This document shows positions 7,510 to 15,213 of a DNA stretch of 43,869 nucleotides, in pieces. Source of the stretch: Sedimentisphaerales bacterium (GTDB taxonomy: Bacteria > Planctomycetota > Phycisphaerae > Sedimentisphaerales > Anaerobacaceae); assembly GCA_016930645.1 (NCBI GenBank), contig JAFGGH010000015.1, positions 1 through 43,869 on the forward strand. The letters are read 5' to 3'. The translations under genes and the position numbers were made by a program. The first letter of the stretch is position 1. The number at the start of each line of letters is the position of its first letter. The notes beneath the pieces are model-generated. The model did not search any database, was not told the origin of the DNA, and saw only the letters and a list, made by a program, of their open reading frames with translations.

Positions 7510-9543
7510 ATGCCGCAGCTTCAGGAAGAACGAAGGGAAAGCTGGGGGACGCGAAGCGGATTTATTCTTGCCGCTGTTGGCTCAGCGGTAGGTCTTGGCA
7601 ATTTGTGGGGATTTCCATATAAGCTTTATGATAACGGCGGGGCGGCATTTCTCATCCCTTATGTCGTGGCGATGTTTGTCGTGGGGATTCCTGTGATGAT
7701 TCTTGAATTCAGTCTCGGGCATTTTACTCAGAGAGCGGCACCTGATGCGTTCGGCAGGGCGCATAAAAGGCTGGAATTTGTCGGCTGGTGGGGAATTATT
7801 CTTGGTTTTGTGATAGTAACGTTTTATCCCGCGATTTTAGCGTATTGTTTTAGCTTTTTGTGGTATAGTATCAAAGGCATCCTAAACGGCGGTCAGCTTC
7901 CCTGGGCGGGACAGGGTATTGAAGGCGTTAAAAGGGCGGAGGAATTTTTCTACCAGACATATCTTCACAAACACGAAGGACTTTTACAGTGGAATATAAT
8001 TTTACCGTTGATTTTGTCCTGGCTGACAATGTATTTTTGCATTTTTCGCGGAGTTAAACTTGTTGGTAAGATTGTATGGCTTACCGTCCCTTTACCCTGG
8101 CTGATGCTGGCGGTTTTAACCGTTAACGGCCTGATGCTAAAGGGAAGCATAGACGGACTTACCTATTACCTGATTCCCGACTGGTCTGAGTTGTTAAAAC
8201 CGACTACCTGGCAGGCTGCATTCGGTCAGGCGTTTTTCTCATTGAGTCTTGCGTTTGGGGTGATGGTAACATACGCCAGTTTTTTGCATAGAAAAAGTGA
8301 TTTGAACAATAATGCCGTAATAATAGGTTTGGCGGATTTTGCGACCAGCTTTGTGGCGGGTCTGGCGATATTCGCAACTCTTGGCGGGATGTCTTATATT
8401 ACCCGGCAGGCTGGGAATCCGGTGGGTGTGGAGGATGTAATAGCAGGCGGTCCGGGACTGGCTTTTGTGGCGTTTCCTTATGCCCTGGCTCAATTACCGG
8501 CAGCCGCATGGTGGAGTGTGATATTCTTCTTCACTTTATTGACCCTTGGTATTGATTCGGCTTTTTCTATAACCGAATCGGTTTTGGCGTCAGTAGTTGA
8601 TAAAACCGGCTGGAAACGAAGTATCGTTTTACCGGTTATGAGCCTTATAGGTTTTGGCTTTGGATTGATTTTCGTGACAAGGAACGGATTAAACTGGTTG
8701 GGTGTGATTGCAGATAATATATACGGCACATGGGGAATTGGTTTTGTCGGTATGCTCGAGTGTATTGTTTTGGGGTGGTTCTGGAGAATTGACTTTTTGC
8801 GTCGGCACGCTAATAACAGAAGTGACTGGCGTATTAATCGGCTCTGGGATTTTCTGATAAGAATAATTATCCCTGTTATACTTGGCACTTTATTTATCTG
8901 GGGGTTGTATTCCGATTTGACCGGCAAAGGAGGATTTCTAAGAGATGAATCCGGCAAGTTGGATGTGATGAATTGTACGGGATTTGTGGTAATGATGGCT
9001 GCTCCGATATTAGCAATTAGTGTGAGTATAATTAAATCCTCTAAGCGAACGGATGTATTAATGCATGGCAGGGGAGGTACAATCAAAGGGAGAAAACAGG
9101 GGTTTATCAGCCTGGTTTTTGCGTTGATTGCCGTCGGTATGATAGTATTTCTGCTTGTTAATGCAGCAGGGGGCAGGCAATATAGAATTGTACTTTGGGC
9201 ATCATTGTTATTCGCTGTTGCTGCGGTCGGCCTTGGCAATATCACGCTCGGTAAATATAACCGCCAATTGACTGAAGCATCGTGGTTCGGCCGGTGGGGA
9301 GGAATGGTCGGCACTTTAGGTATAAGCGGCTTTACGGCAACCTGGCTGATATACTATACAACGGTTCACGCCGAATTAACAAAACAACAGCGTATCCACG
9401 AATTGATGTTGGTTGTTCTGGTTTTCATCGCCAGCGGTTTGATTTGGTGTACTTATAAGGCGATACTGAAACCCGAAGAGCCTTTCGAGCCTCAGCTTCC
9501 AGAGGAAATTGGTGACGAAGGACGGGCTGACAGTGGTGATTGA
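7510..9543 (+). CDS. Sodium-dependent transporter, neurotransmitter:sodium symporter (SNF) family
   Basis: A 677-residue multi-pass inner-membrane transporter of the SNF/NSS family (LeuT fold), which couples sodium entry to uptake of amino acids or similar solutes. The hallmark first helix begins with WGTRSGFILAAVGSAVGLGN (about 12-31) and continues LWGFPYKLYDNGGAAFLIPY, containing the unwound substrate and sodium site. About twelve hydrophobic segments form the core. Roughly 150 further residues carry extra membrane segments, making it longer than the usual 450-520-residue bacterial relatives. A strong GGAGG lies 9 nt before the ATG. The solute cannot be read from the sequence. It stands alone, with repeat-filled gaps on both sides. 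Confidence 0.93.
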   Translation: MPQLQEERRESWGTRSGFILAAVGSAVGLGNLWGFPYKLYDNGGAAFLIPYVVAMFVVGIPVMILEFSLGHFTQRAAPDAFGRAHKRLEFVGWWGIILGFVIVTFYPAILAYCFSFLWYSIKGILNGGQLPWAGQGIEGVKRAEEFFYQTYLHKHEGLLQWNIILPLILSWLTMYFCIFRGVKLVGKIVWLTVPLPWLMLAVLTVNGLMLKGSIDGLTYYLIPDWSELLKPTTWQAAFGQAFFSLSLAFGVMVTYASFLHRKSDLNNNAVIIGLADFATSFVAGLAIFATLGGMSYITRQAGNPVGVEDVIAGGPGLAFVAFPYALAQLPAAAWWSVIFFFTLLTLGIDSAFSITESVLASVVDKTGWKRSIVLPVMSLIGFGFGLIFVTRNGLNWLGVIADNIYGTWGIGFVGMLECIVLGWFWRIDFLRRHANNRSDWRINRLWDFLIRIIIPVILGTLFIWGLYSDLTGKGGFLRDESGKLDVMNCTGFVVMMAAPILAISVSIIKSSKRTDVLMHGRGGTIKGRKQGFISLVFALIAVGMIVFLLVNAAGGRQYRIVLWASLLFAVAAVGLGNITLGKYNRQLTEASWFGRWGGMVGTLGISGFTATWLIYYTTVHAELTKQQRIHELMLVVLVFIASGLIWCTYKAILKPEEPFEPQLPEEIGDEGRADSGD

Positions 9544-9598
9544 AATTATTGTGTATTTTACGAACGAGAGAATATTGTGATAAACTTGGAATCCTGAG

Positions 9599-9835
9599 AA
9601 AAACGTAATACGGTTTCGGTTGCGCGGCTTTTTAAGAAAATCAGGTCATCGGGAAATCAGGATGCAGGATATCAGGTTATCAGAATATCAGGGTCAACGG
9701 GGAAACCTGGCTACTGTTGGCCTTCCCGATATCCCGATGCATCGGGAGGGATGATGCCCACTACCTGATAACCTAATATCCTGATGCACTGATACAAGCA
9801 GCGAAACCTAATTGACGTATAACGAATCCGATTTT
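9599..9835. repeat. Composite inverted-repeat element
   Basis: This intergenic stretch holds an imperfect inverted repeat with arms of about 28 nt: 9656-9683 (reading GGATATCAGGTTATCAG at its end) and 9765-9793 (CTGATAACCTAATATCC at its start). They enclose about 80 nt, including a perfect 16-nt palindrome TCCCGATGCATCGGGA at 9732-9747. The flanks (GTAATACGGTTTCGGTTGCGCGG on the left, ACGTATAACGAATCCGATTTTGG on the right) resemble the ends of the family A repeats at 7262 and 35105, so one repeat may have inserted into another. No gene is evident in 9544-9840. Confidence 0.65.
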
Positions 9836-9840
9836 GGATA

Positions 9841-10104
9841 TTATTTAAAACCATCGACCTGGTTTTTAGTGTACTTTTCACAGGCCTTTTCCAAATCGAC
9901 ATCGGAAATGTTGGCTAAAGTACACAGCCAGGCCAGGCAATCGGCGAATTCCTCTGCTTTGTTTGTTTTATCATCCGAGGCGAGCGCGGTCGCCAACTCC
10001 CCGACTTCTTCGACGAACCACATAAAGGTGAGGGGAACCCCACGTTGGCGGTCGCGCTTTTCGTATCGCTCGGATATTAACCGCTGAAATTCAGCAATTT
10101 CCAT
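9841..10104 (-). CDS. MazG-like nucleotide pyrophosphohydrolase
   Basis: An 87-residue all-helical protein of the MazG/dUTPase-like superfamily. The metal-binding pattern EExxE (EEVGEL, about 32-37) is followed by EExxD (EEFADCLAWL, about 51-60). Such proteins hydrolyse NTPs or dNTPs to NMP and pyrophosphate and are thought to clear non-canonical nucleotides. The length fits single-domain family members. It lies 12 nt downstream of the Rrf2 regulator on the same strand and is probably co-transcribed with it. Confidence 0.87.
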   Translation of the reverse strand: MEIAEFQRLISERYEKRDRQRGVPLTFMWFVEEVGELATALASDDKTNKAEEFADCLAWLCTLANISDVDLEKACEKYTKNQVDGFK

Positions 10105-10116
10105 CTTTTGATTAGA

Positions 10117-10512
10117 TTAAGCGATTAAATCTGAAACTTTGGCTTTTTCAAAAACGTCTTTTGCCTGCTTGACAGCTTTTTCGTAAACTGCCTCGACCTT
10201 GTTGGTAAACTTGCTTTTGGCCGGCGGGTCGAAAAGAGATGCCTGTCCGCTCATGGGGCCGTCAACCGCTTCGATAATCTTCAGCATGGAAATCTTCTTC
10301 GGGCTTAATGCCAGGCTAAAGCCACCGCGCGGGCCGCGCTTGCTGCGCAGGATGTTAGCTCGAACCATTTGCTGTAATATCTTTAACAGATACTCCAGAG
10401 GAATGTCGTATTCCTTGGCAATAGTCTGAGAAAGAATAATTTTCTGGTCCTGGTTCTTGGAAATGTAGCCCAAAGCTAAAAGTGCGTAACCGGTTGATCT
10501 GCTGATTCTCAT
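10117..10512 (-). CDS. Rrf2 family transcriptional regulator
   Basis: A 131-residue DNA-binding protein with the Rrf2 winged helix at the N-terminus (MRISRSTGYALLALGYI, recognition region IPLEYLLKILQQMVRANIL, wing RGPRGGFSLA at about 60-69). The Fe-S-binding cysteines of IscR/NsrR are absent, so it is not an iron-sulfur sensor of that type. The C-terminal tail (about 100-131) is a charged helix. AGGAG lies 7-8 nt before the ATG. A perfect palindrome at 10603-10621, about 90 nt upstream of the start, is a candidate operator for autoregulation. Confidence 0.9.
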   Translation of the reverse strand: MRISRSTGYALLALGYISKNQDQKIILSQTIAKEYDIPLEYLLKILQQMVRANILRSKRGPRGGFSLALSPKKISMLKIIEAVDGPMSGQASLFDPPAKSKFTNKVEAVYEKAVKQAKDVFEKAKVSDLIA

Positions 10513-10852
10513 GTCTGACTCCTTTAATTAAGTTAAAAGTAATAATGTAGGCGCCCTTGCCCTCTACATTTCAGGTATTGTACGTCCTGGTTACACAACA
10601 ACAATCAGGATATTCCTGATTTTTAGGCTACTAATACCTTATTGAATTTGTAAGGGCATTATATCCTGTTAGTATTACCTTTTCAACGTAATTATGGTGA
10701 TTTATTTGTTTTTACTAATGCTTGTTATAATTCAGCCTAAAAATATATGGAAAGTGCCTGAATATATATAGACGATTGTTTTATTGCTTTTATTGCCGGT
10801 TTGTAACGGAAAATGAGAAAAATTCGATCTCGGCGACCTTTCTTCAAAAAGC
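10513..10852. other. Intergenic region between rrf2 and the STAS gene
   Basis: About 340 nt without a credible gene. It holds the AATCAGGA-TAT-TCCTGATT palindrome (10603-10621) and AT-rich sequence, and leads into the STAS promoter at 10853. The 5' regions of two divergent transcription units meet here. I see no RNA gene. Confidence 0.6.
10603..10621. promoter_or_regulatory. Perfect palindrome upstream of rrf2, candidate operator
   Basis: AATCAGGA and TCCTGATT form 8-nt arms around TAT. It lies in the divergent region 91 nt upstream of the rrf2 start codon. Rrf2-type regulators bind palindromes near their own promoters, so an operator is plausible. A hairpin in a leader transcript is the alternative. 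Confidence 0.35.
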
Positions 10853-10881
10853 TTGACATCTCGTGTAGAGTCTAATACGAT
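10853..10881 (+). promoter_or_regulatory. Sigma-70-type promoter for the STAS gene
   Basis: A perfect TTGACA (10853-10858), a 17-nt spacer and TACGAT (10876-10881, 4 of 6 to TATAAT). It lies about 35 nt upstream of the STAS start codon on the same strand. Confidence 0.6.
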
Positions 10882-10916
10882 TTAGCTTAAAATACTGGCT
10901 AATTATGGAGATTAGT

Positions 10917-11285
10917 ATGGCAGAGCAAAACACACGTTTAGAAGTTGAATACGGGCCGCAGGCTGACATCGTTACTCTTACAGATGAGAAAATTTTAGAG
11001 GATAAAGATATCCGCGAGCTTGAACAGCAGATGCAATCAGTTATTGAGCAGAGCAGCATAAAGAAGATTGTGCTGGATTTTTCCCGCGTTAAGTTTATGT
11101 CTTCAGCAGTTTTAGGGCTTTTAATCAAAATAAGCAGAAGAGTCTACGAACAGGACGGAAATCTTGCCCTTTGCGGGATTAGTCCGAAAATTTATGAAAT
11201 TTTTAAGATAACGCGGCTTACAAAAATCTTCGATATATATAAAGATGTTGACAGTGCAATCGAGGAACTTACTGAGCGGCAGTAA
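10917..11285 (+). CDS. STAS-domain anti-sigma factor antagonist (SpoIIAA/RsbV-like)
   Basis: A 122-residue STAS protein. The phospho-acceptor region reads LDFSRVKFMSSAVLGLLI (about 53-70), with Ser62 or Ser63 at the site that an RsbW-type kinase phosphorylates in SpoIIAA/RsbV. When unphosphorylated, such antagonists bind the anti-sigma kinase and release its target. I chose the ATG at 10917 because GGAG lies 6 nt upstream; an ATG at 10905 would overlap that site. The RsbW-like gene begins about 220 nt downstream, so the two probably form a partner switch. Confidence 0.88.
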   Translation: MAEQNTRLEVEYGPQADIVTLTDEKILEDKDIRELEQQMQSVIEQSSIKKIVLDFSRVKFMSSAVLGLLIKISRRVYEQDGNLALCGISPKIYEIFKITRLTKIFDIYKDVDSAIEELTERQ

Positions 11286-11364
11286 ATCAACCTGTTAATA
11301 ACAGGCTGTAATTTATTTATACTAATCTCAATTGAATTTTCCCGTTTATCCGCGGGTAAGTAAC

Positions 11365-11388
11365 TTTTATCCGCCGTGGCGGATAAAA
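11365..11388. repeat. TCCGCC-GT-GGCGGA palindrome with T/A flanks
   Basis: Perfect 11-nt arms (365-375 and 378-388 of this kilobase) around GT. It belongs to a dispersed TCCGCC/GGCGGA class also seen at 61-80 and 7434-7447. The flanks read TTTTA and TAAAA, so on either strand the stem pairs to its ends without a free U-tract. It is therefore not a clear terminator. Confidence 0.5.
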
Positions 11389-11507
11389 ACAACCAGTTAC
11401 GATTTTATTCGCGAATACTTACTACCCTTAAGGGTATAATTCCCTGAGTGACGGGGTGGCGGCATAAAAGTCCTTTAAGTGTTTTCTCTGTTTTAAGTTA
11501 TGGAATA

Positions 11508-11960
11508 ATGCCTGAAAAGACAGCAAAAAGGAAAGTACATCTTCAAAGCAGCCCGCAAGCTCTGGATGAGTCCAGACAGTGGCTGCTTTCGAAACTGAAG
11601 GAGTATAAATATTGTGAAGATGATGTTTTTGCTGTACATTTAGCGCTGGAGGAGGCCTTTTTCAACGCGGTCAAGCACGGCAACAAAATGAATTATGACA
11701 ATGAAATTAATGTCGATTTTACGGTTGCTCCGGACAAGGTGGAGATTATCATGACAGACTCCGGAGAAGGCTTTAATCCCGATTCTATACCGGATTGCAG
11801 AGTTGGGGAAAATCTCTATAAAACAGACGGACGAGGCATTTTTTTAATACGCTGCTATATGGATGTAGTGGAGTTTAATGAAAAGGGCAACTCAATTCAT
11901 ATGATTCGACACCACCGCAAACCGACAAACAGTGCAGAGTCGAAGTCTGCTATTGATTAA
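11508..11960 (+). CDS. RsbW-like serine kinase / anti-sigma factor (HATPase_c)
   Basis: A 150-residue single-domain GHKL ATPase. The N-box is EEAFFNAVKHGN (48-59, Asn53), followed by DSGEGF (84-89) and GRGIFLIR (108-115). These match SpoIIAB/RsbW proteins, which bind a sigma factor or other client and phosphorylate the STAS antagonist. The start is uncertain: ATG at 11508 removes an unconserved leader, but an in-frame GTG exists at 11448. Neither has a strong Shine-Dalgarno. No sigma factor lies nearby, so the client must be encoded elsewhere or be a non-sigma target. Confidence 0.85.
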   Translation: MPEKTAKRKVHLQSSPQALDESRQWLLSKLKEYKYCEDDVFAVHLALEEAFFNAVKHGNKMNYDNEINVDFTVAPDKVEIIMTDSGEGFNPDSIPDCRVGENLYKTDGRGIFLIRCYMDVVEFNEKGNSIHMIRHHRKPTNSAESKSAID

Positions 11961-12188
11961 TTAAAAGGTCTCTTTCGAAACGTTCATTTCTGATTTATCC
12001 GGGATGTCCATGTAAATTTTGATGATTGTGACATCTTAATAAGGTCCTATAAATCCGAATCAGTTGTCTGATAGTGGTACTTTGATACAAAAAACAGCAA
12101 AAAATCAGCCTCTTTAAAAGTCACTTCAGTAATAGGCCGAATTCAAGGACAAGGATTAGATAATTAGGCTTTTAAAGGAATGTAAAAA

Positions 12189-12707
12189 ATGAACATGTAC
12201 GAATCTCCATTTGCTCCGATGTCTGTGTTAAGCGAGAAAATTGCCCGTCATCTTTTTGATGCACTTCCTGAGAACAATCTGGTTTTCCTTATAATCGATA
12301 AAAATGGAAACCGATGGCCGAGTGATTCGGAAGCTTTTGACAAACTGGATATTGAGGAAGGATTTCTTAATTTAATCCTGGAAAAGATTGATGACGGCGC
12401 CGAACCGGTCATCAGCCAGATTGGTAATCATACAGTTGTCGCCGCCGAGCTTGCTACTGAAAGGACTCCCTGCGGCTATATAGTAGTTTTTATGCGGCAG
12501 GACACGTCTGTCCCGATAAATCGGGACTCCGCCGTGGCGAGCGGGCCGGAGCGGACTATTGCCAATATCGACCTTCTCGAAATCATCGTTAATCAGGTAA
12601 ATTTAATTGCCTCCCTCGTTGAGAAAAATTCACTTCTTTATGAGTTACAGTTGAGAAATCAGCTTGATTCTTTGCAAGCTGTTCAGGACGGATACGGCCT
12701 GAACTGA
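12189..12707 (+). CDS. Unknown protein after the partner-switch genes, with in-frame repeat insertion
   Basis: A 172-residue soluble protein that I do not recognise. Residues 1-100 resemble a small alpha/beta sensory fold (LVFLIIDKNGNRWPSDSEAF, later CGYIVVFMRQ). The C-terminus (about 125-165) is predicted helical and possibly coiled-coil (LLEIIVNQVNLIASLVEKNSLLYELQ). Residues about 105-123 are encoded by a palindromic repeat (12502-12557) and probably form a surface loop. AAGGA lies 8-9 nt before the ATG. Its place behind STAS and RsbW-like genes suggests an input or output component of that switch, but this is positional inference only. Confidence 0.7.
   Translation: MNMYESPFAPMSVLSEKIARHLFDALPENNLVFLIIDKNGNRWPSDSEAFDKLDIEEGFLNLILEKIDDGAEPVISQIGNHTVVAAELATERTPCGYIVVFMRQDTSVPINRDSAVASGPERTIANIDLLEIIVNQVNLIASLVEKNSLLYELQLRNQLDSLQAVQDGYGLN
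12502..12557. repeat. Palindromic repeat inside a coding gene
   Basis: GTCCCGAT-AA-ATCGGGAC at 12510-12527 is a perfect 8-nt-arm inverted repeat. It is followed by CTCCGCCGTGGCGAGCGGGCC and GGAGCGGACT. The first palindrome matches the outer arms of the hairpin at 23046-23079 and is related to the one at 9732-9747. It preserves the reading frame of the host gene. Confidence 0.6.
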
Positions 12708-12846
12708 TACATTGTCAGCCACAAGCATCTTTTGCCACGGTAGTCGGATATGGGCAAAGTTTGATTTTACTTTCCAGATTTTTATTGCTATAATGCCACT
12801 TTTCTAAGTGGAATTATGTTGTAATTATTTGCTTGAGGTAACGTAG

Positions 12847-14313
12847 TTGAAGTTCCAGGTTTTTAAAGACGGTAAGGTTCTGCAGGATTTTGACATTAGC
12901 GGCGCATATCTGTTTGGTACCGATGGTATAGCCGTCAGGAGGGTTGGTATTAACTTTTCTGATGGAGTTTTAGAATGCGGTAAGCAAAATTCCGAATCTG
13001 CCGCTCTGGTTCTTCTTTGGCCTGTAAAAGGTTTCGGCAGGGTTTTGTTGCCTACAACCTGTCTTCCTGAAAAGGATACATCTTATAATCTTAATGTTGA
13101 GCTTGCCCGCGGCAGGTTTATGCAGATAATTAACAAATGTGAAGACTGGGCGTTTTTTGAGGAAGACGGGCTCGGAAAATTATACGAACAAGCCAAAGAC
13201 CTGTTTATTAAAGCTGTGCAGAATATTTCTGATATGCCAAAGGCTTCCATTCTTGCCGATGAAGCTCTGGAAAAGGCGTTTGTCTTTGGTGAGCAGATAG
13301 CATTGTTCGAGGCTGATAAACAGTTCAGACAGCGAGGAAAAGAACGCTCTTTCGGCAGAGGCTCTCTGGGCTGTAAGGTCAATCCCGTCCTTGTTGACAA
13401 GCAGGCTTACCTTACAAGGCTTTTAGACTTATTCAGCTATGCGGTAATTCCTGTTAACTGGGCGAAAATAGAGGCAGAGAAGGGCAAGTACGACTTTTCA
13501 GAAATAGAGAAATGTGTTCAGTCTCTCAGGGGTAAGCGAATCGGTTTAGGAGCAGGCCCTTTATTGCGTTTTGATAAAAAATATTTGCCGCAATGGCTTA
13601 TACAGCAAAAGCCGAGCTTTGAAAAAATCAGAGAAAGGGCATATCGATTCATTTCGGAGATTGTCGGAAAATACTCCGGCAGGATTCGCGCCTGGACTGT
13701 AATTAGCGGTCTTAACAGTAGAAACTTCTTCGGATTTAATTTTGAGCAGACCCTGGAGATGACCCGCGCGGCAAATATGGCGGTAAAATCCGCCGACCCG
13801 AGAATACGAAAAATCGTGGAAGTGGAACGGCCTTGGGGACAGTATTACGCTGTTGAGCAGGGCACGATACCGCCTTTGGTATATATGGATATGGTTGTGC
13901 AGAGCGGTGTAAATTTCGACGCTTTTAGCTTAAAGATGGCTTTTGATGAAGAAGATTCCGCGGTGTACACCAGGGATATGATGCAAATATCGGCTTTGTT
14001 GGACTATTTGAAACCGATTGCCAAGTCGTTTCATATAACCGGTGTCGGTATTCCGCCAAAAAGGCAATCCGGTCAGGAGCGGAACGATAATGACCATAAA
14101 GAGGCGGAGTTGCCCTCCGATGAAACTGACTGGTTGACAAGGTTTTACAAGACCGTTTTGAGTAAACCGTTTGTAAATTCTGTGGTATATTCGAACCTTG
14201 CGGATTCTGTTGAAAATCAGAATAATCCCAACGGTTTGTTAAATGATAAATTCGAACCTAAACCGGCGTTTCACAGCCTTAAGGAAATTCAGAAAGTAGT
14301 ACTTGGGAAATAA
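12847..14313 (+). CDS. GH10-like (xylanase-fold) protein lacking catalytic glutamates
   Basis: A 488-residue protein. An unrecognised N-terminal domain (about 1-180) precedes a TIM-barrel that follows GH10 xylanases in order: NWAKIEAEKGKYDFSEIE (204-221), a GAGPLLRFDKKYLPQWL segment (235-251, in place of GHTLVWHxxxPxW), IVGKYSGRIRAWTVISGLN (272-290) and a GLLNDKFEPKPAF ending (463-475). The acid/base segment WDVVNE is WTVISG, and the nucleophile segment ITELDI is ITGVGI (397-402), so both catalytic Glu are replaced by Gly. No signal peptide is seen. It is probably a non-catalytic carbohydrate-binding or structural relative. TTG start with GAGG 8 nt upstream. A short repeat alters residues about 407-416. 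Confidence 0.75.
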   Translation: MKFQVFKDGKVLQDFDISGAYLFGTDGIAVRRVGINFSDGVLECGKQNSESAALVLLWPVKGFGRVLLPTTCLPEKDTSYNLNVELARGRFMQIINKCEDWAFFEEDGLGKLYEQAKDLFIKAVQNISDMPKASILADEALEKAFVFGEQIALFEADKQFRQRGKERSFGRGSLGCKVNPVLVDKQAYLTRLLDLFSYAVIPVNWAKIEAEKGKYDFSEIEKCVQSLRGKRIGLGAGPLLRFDKKYLPQWLIQQKPSFEKIRERAYRFISEIVGKYSGRIRAWTVISGLNSRNFFGFNFEQTLEMTRAANMAVKSADPRIRKIVEVERPWGQYYAVEQGTIPPLVYMDMVVQSGVNFDAFSLKMAFDEEDSAVYTRDMMQISALLDYLKPIAKSFHITGVGIPPKRQSGQERNDNDHKEAELPSDETDWLTRFYKTVLSKPFVNSVVYSNLADSVENQNNPNGLLNDKFEPKPAFHSLKEIQKVVLGK

Positions 14314-14333
14314 ACATCTCATGATGTTGTGTT

Positions 14334-14747
14334 ATGGAAGACACTGTGACTTGTGAGCGTATTGAAACCGAGCAGATCAAAATTGAAAGTGTATCTTTTC
14401 TTCTGGCTGCTTGTCTTTGTCTTGTTTGTGCTTTATTTTTTTCATTGTCGGTATTTCAAAATTCAGCATCGTTTATTGAGCCGCAATTACAAAATCGCAT
14501 AAATCCCAACACAGCGGAAACTGGCTCTTTAATTCGTTTACCGAATATCGGTTTATCGAAAGCAACTGCAATAATTGACTACAGACAGAATAACGGCAAT
14601 GGTCAGGTTTTTGAAACTTCACAAGACCTGCAAAAGATTAAGGGTATCGGGCCTAAGACGGTAGAGCAATTAGAACAATATTTAACATTTGTCCGTAAGG
14701 ACTCCCAAGGAGAGCGGAACGACAATGGAAGAATGGGAAATAAATAA
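14334..14747 (+). CDS. ComEA-like helix-hairpin-helix protein
   Basis: A 137-residue protein with one membrane segment (about 20-43) followed by a tandem helix-hairpin-helix domain: INPNTAETGSLIRLPNIGL (about 56-74) and FETSQDLQKIKGIGPKTVEQL (about 93-113). This matches ComEA-type proteins, which bind double-stranded DNA outside the inner membrane during DNA uptake. The last 16 residues (KDSQGERNDNGRMGNK) come from a short repeat also present in the upstream gene. The ATG lacks a clear Shine-Dalgarno. It overlaps the next gene by 23 nt. Competence is not proven: no other uptake gene is in the window. Confidence 0.78.
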   Translation: MEDTVTCERIETEQIKIESVSFLLAACLCLVCALFFSLSVFQNSASFIEPQLQNRINPNTAETGSLIRLPNIGLSKATAIIDYRQNNGNGQVFETSQDLQKIKGIGPKTVEQLEQYLTFVRKDSQGERNDNGRMGNK

Positions 14748-15213
14748 GCCGTTAGGACAATGCTGCGGGACAGGTAGAAATATAGAGCCGGGCGAAGAAT
14801 ATTTCGCGGCATTAGTTGAGACCGAACAGGGCTTACAGCGTAAAGATTTCTGTGCTGAATACTGGAATGAAAAACAACCCCAGGTTTACTGCTACTGGAA
14901 AAGCAAGCTCCCAGACCCGCGGCAGAAGAAACGAATTTTTGTTGATGATGAGATGCTGATGGCCTTTTTTGAAAGGCTCCAGCAGGAGCAGGAACGGGAG
15001 AAAATCAATTTCCGGTTTGTGCTTATGCTGGTTCTGATGCGAAAGCGAAGGCTTAAATACGACTCTACTAAAACCGAAGGCGATAAGGAAATCTGGAAGC
15101 TCAGAGTTGTTGGAGCCGACCAGTATGTCGAGGTGGAAAATCCTCACCTGGACGAAGAACAGATTCAGCAGTTAAGCTCACAGATAGGTGAAATTTTACA
15201 GGTGGATTTATGA
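14725..15213 (+). CDS. Conserved-looking unknown protein
   Basis: A 162-residue soluble protein, not recognised. The N-terminus has a Cys cluster (CCGTGRNIEPGEEYFAALVE, about 11-30, plus CAEYW near 43), suggesting a small metal-binding or structural module. A helical, highly charged middle (FFERLQQEQEREKINFRF...RKRR) follows, then a beta-rich C-terminus (LRVVGADQYVEVENPHLDE). I chose the ATG at 14725 because AAGGAGA lies 11 nt upstream; the gene then overlaps the ComEA-like gene by 23 nt. It shares ATGA with the lipoprotein gene downstream, so translational coupling is likely. Confidence 0.72.
   Translation: MEEWEINKPLGQCCGTGRNIEPGEEYFAALVETEQGLQRKDFCAEYWNEKQPQVYCYWKSKLPDPRQKKRIFVDDEMLMAFFERLQQEQEREKINFRFVLMLVLMRKRRLKYDSTKTEGDKEIWKLRVVGADQYVEVENPHLDEEQIQQLSSQIGEILQVDL

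Noticed and set aside
8490-9314. Minus-strand frame of 274 codons opposite the symporter
   Set aside because: Proline- and leucine-rich shadow of membrane-segment codons, with no start signal.
11291-11305. Terminator after the STAS gene (CCTGTT-AAT-AACAGG)
   Set aside because: The stem is only 6 nt and no U-tract follows, so I could not support it as a terminator.
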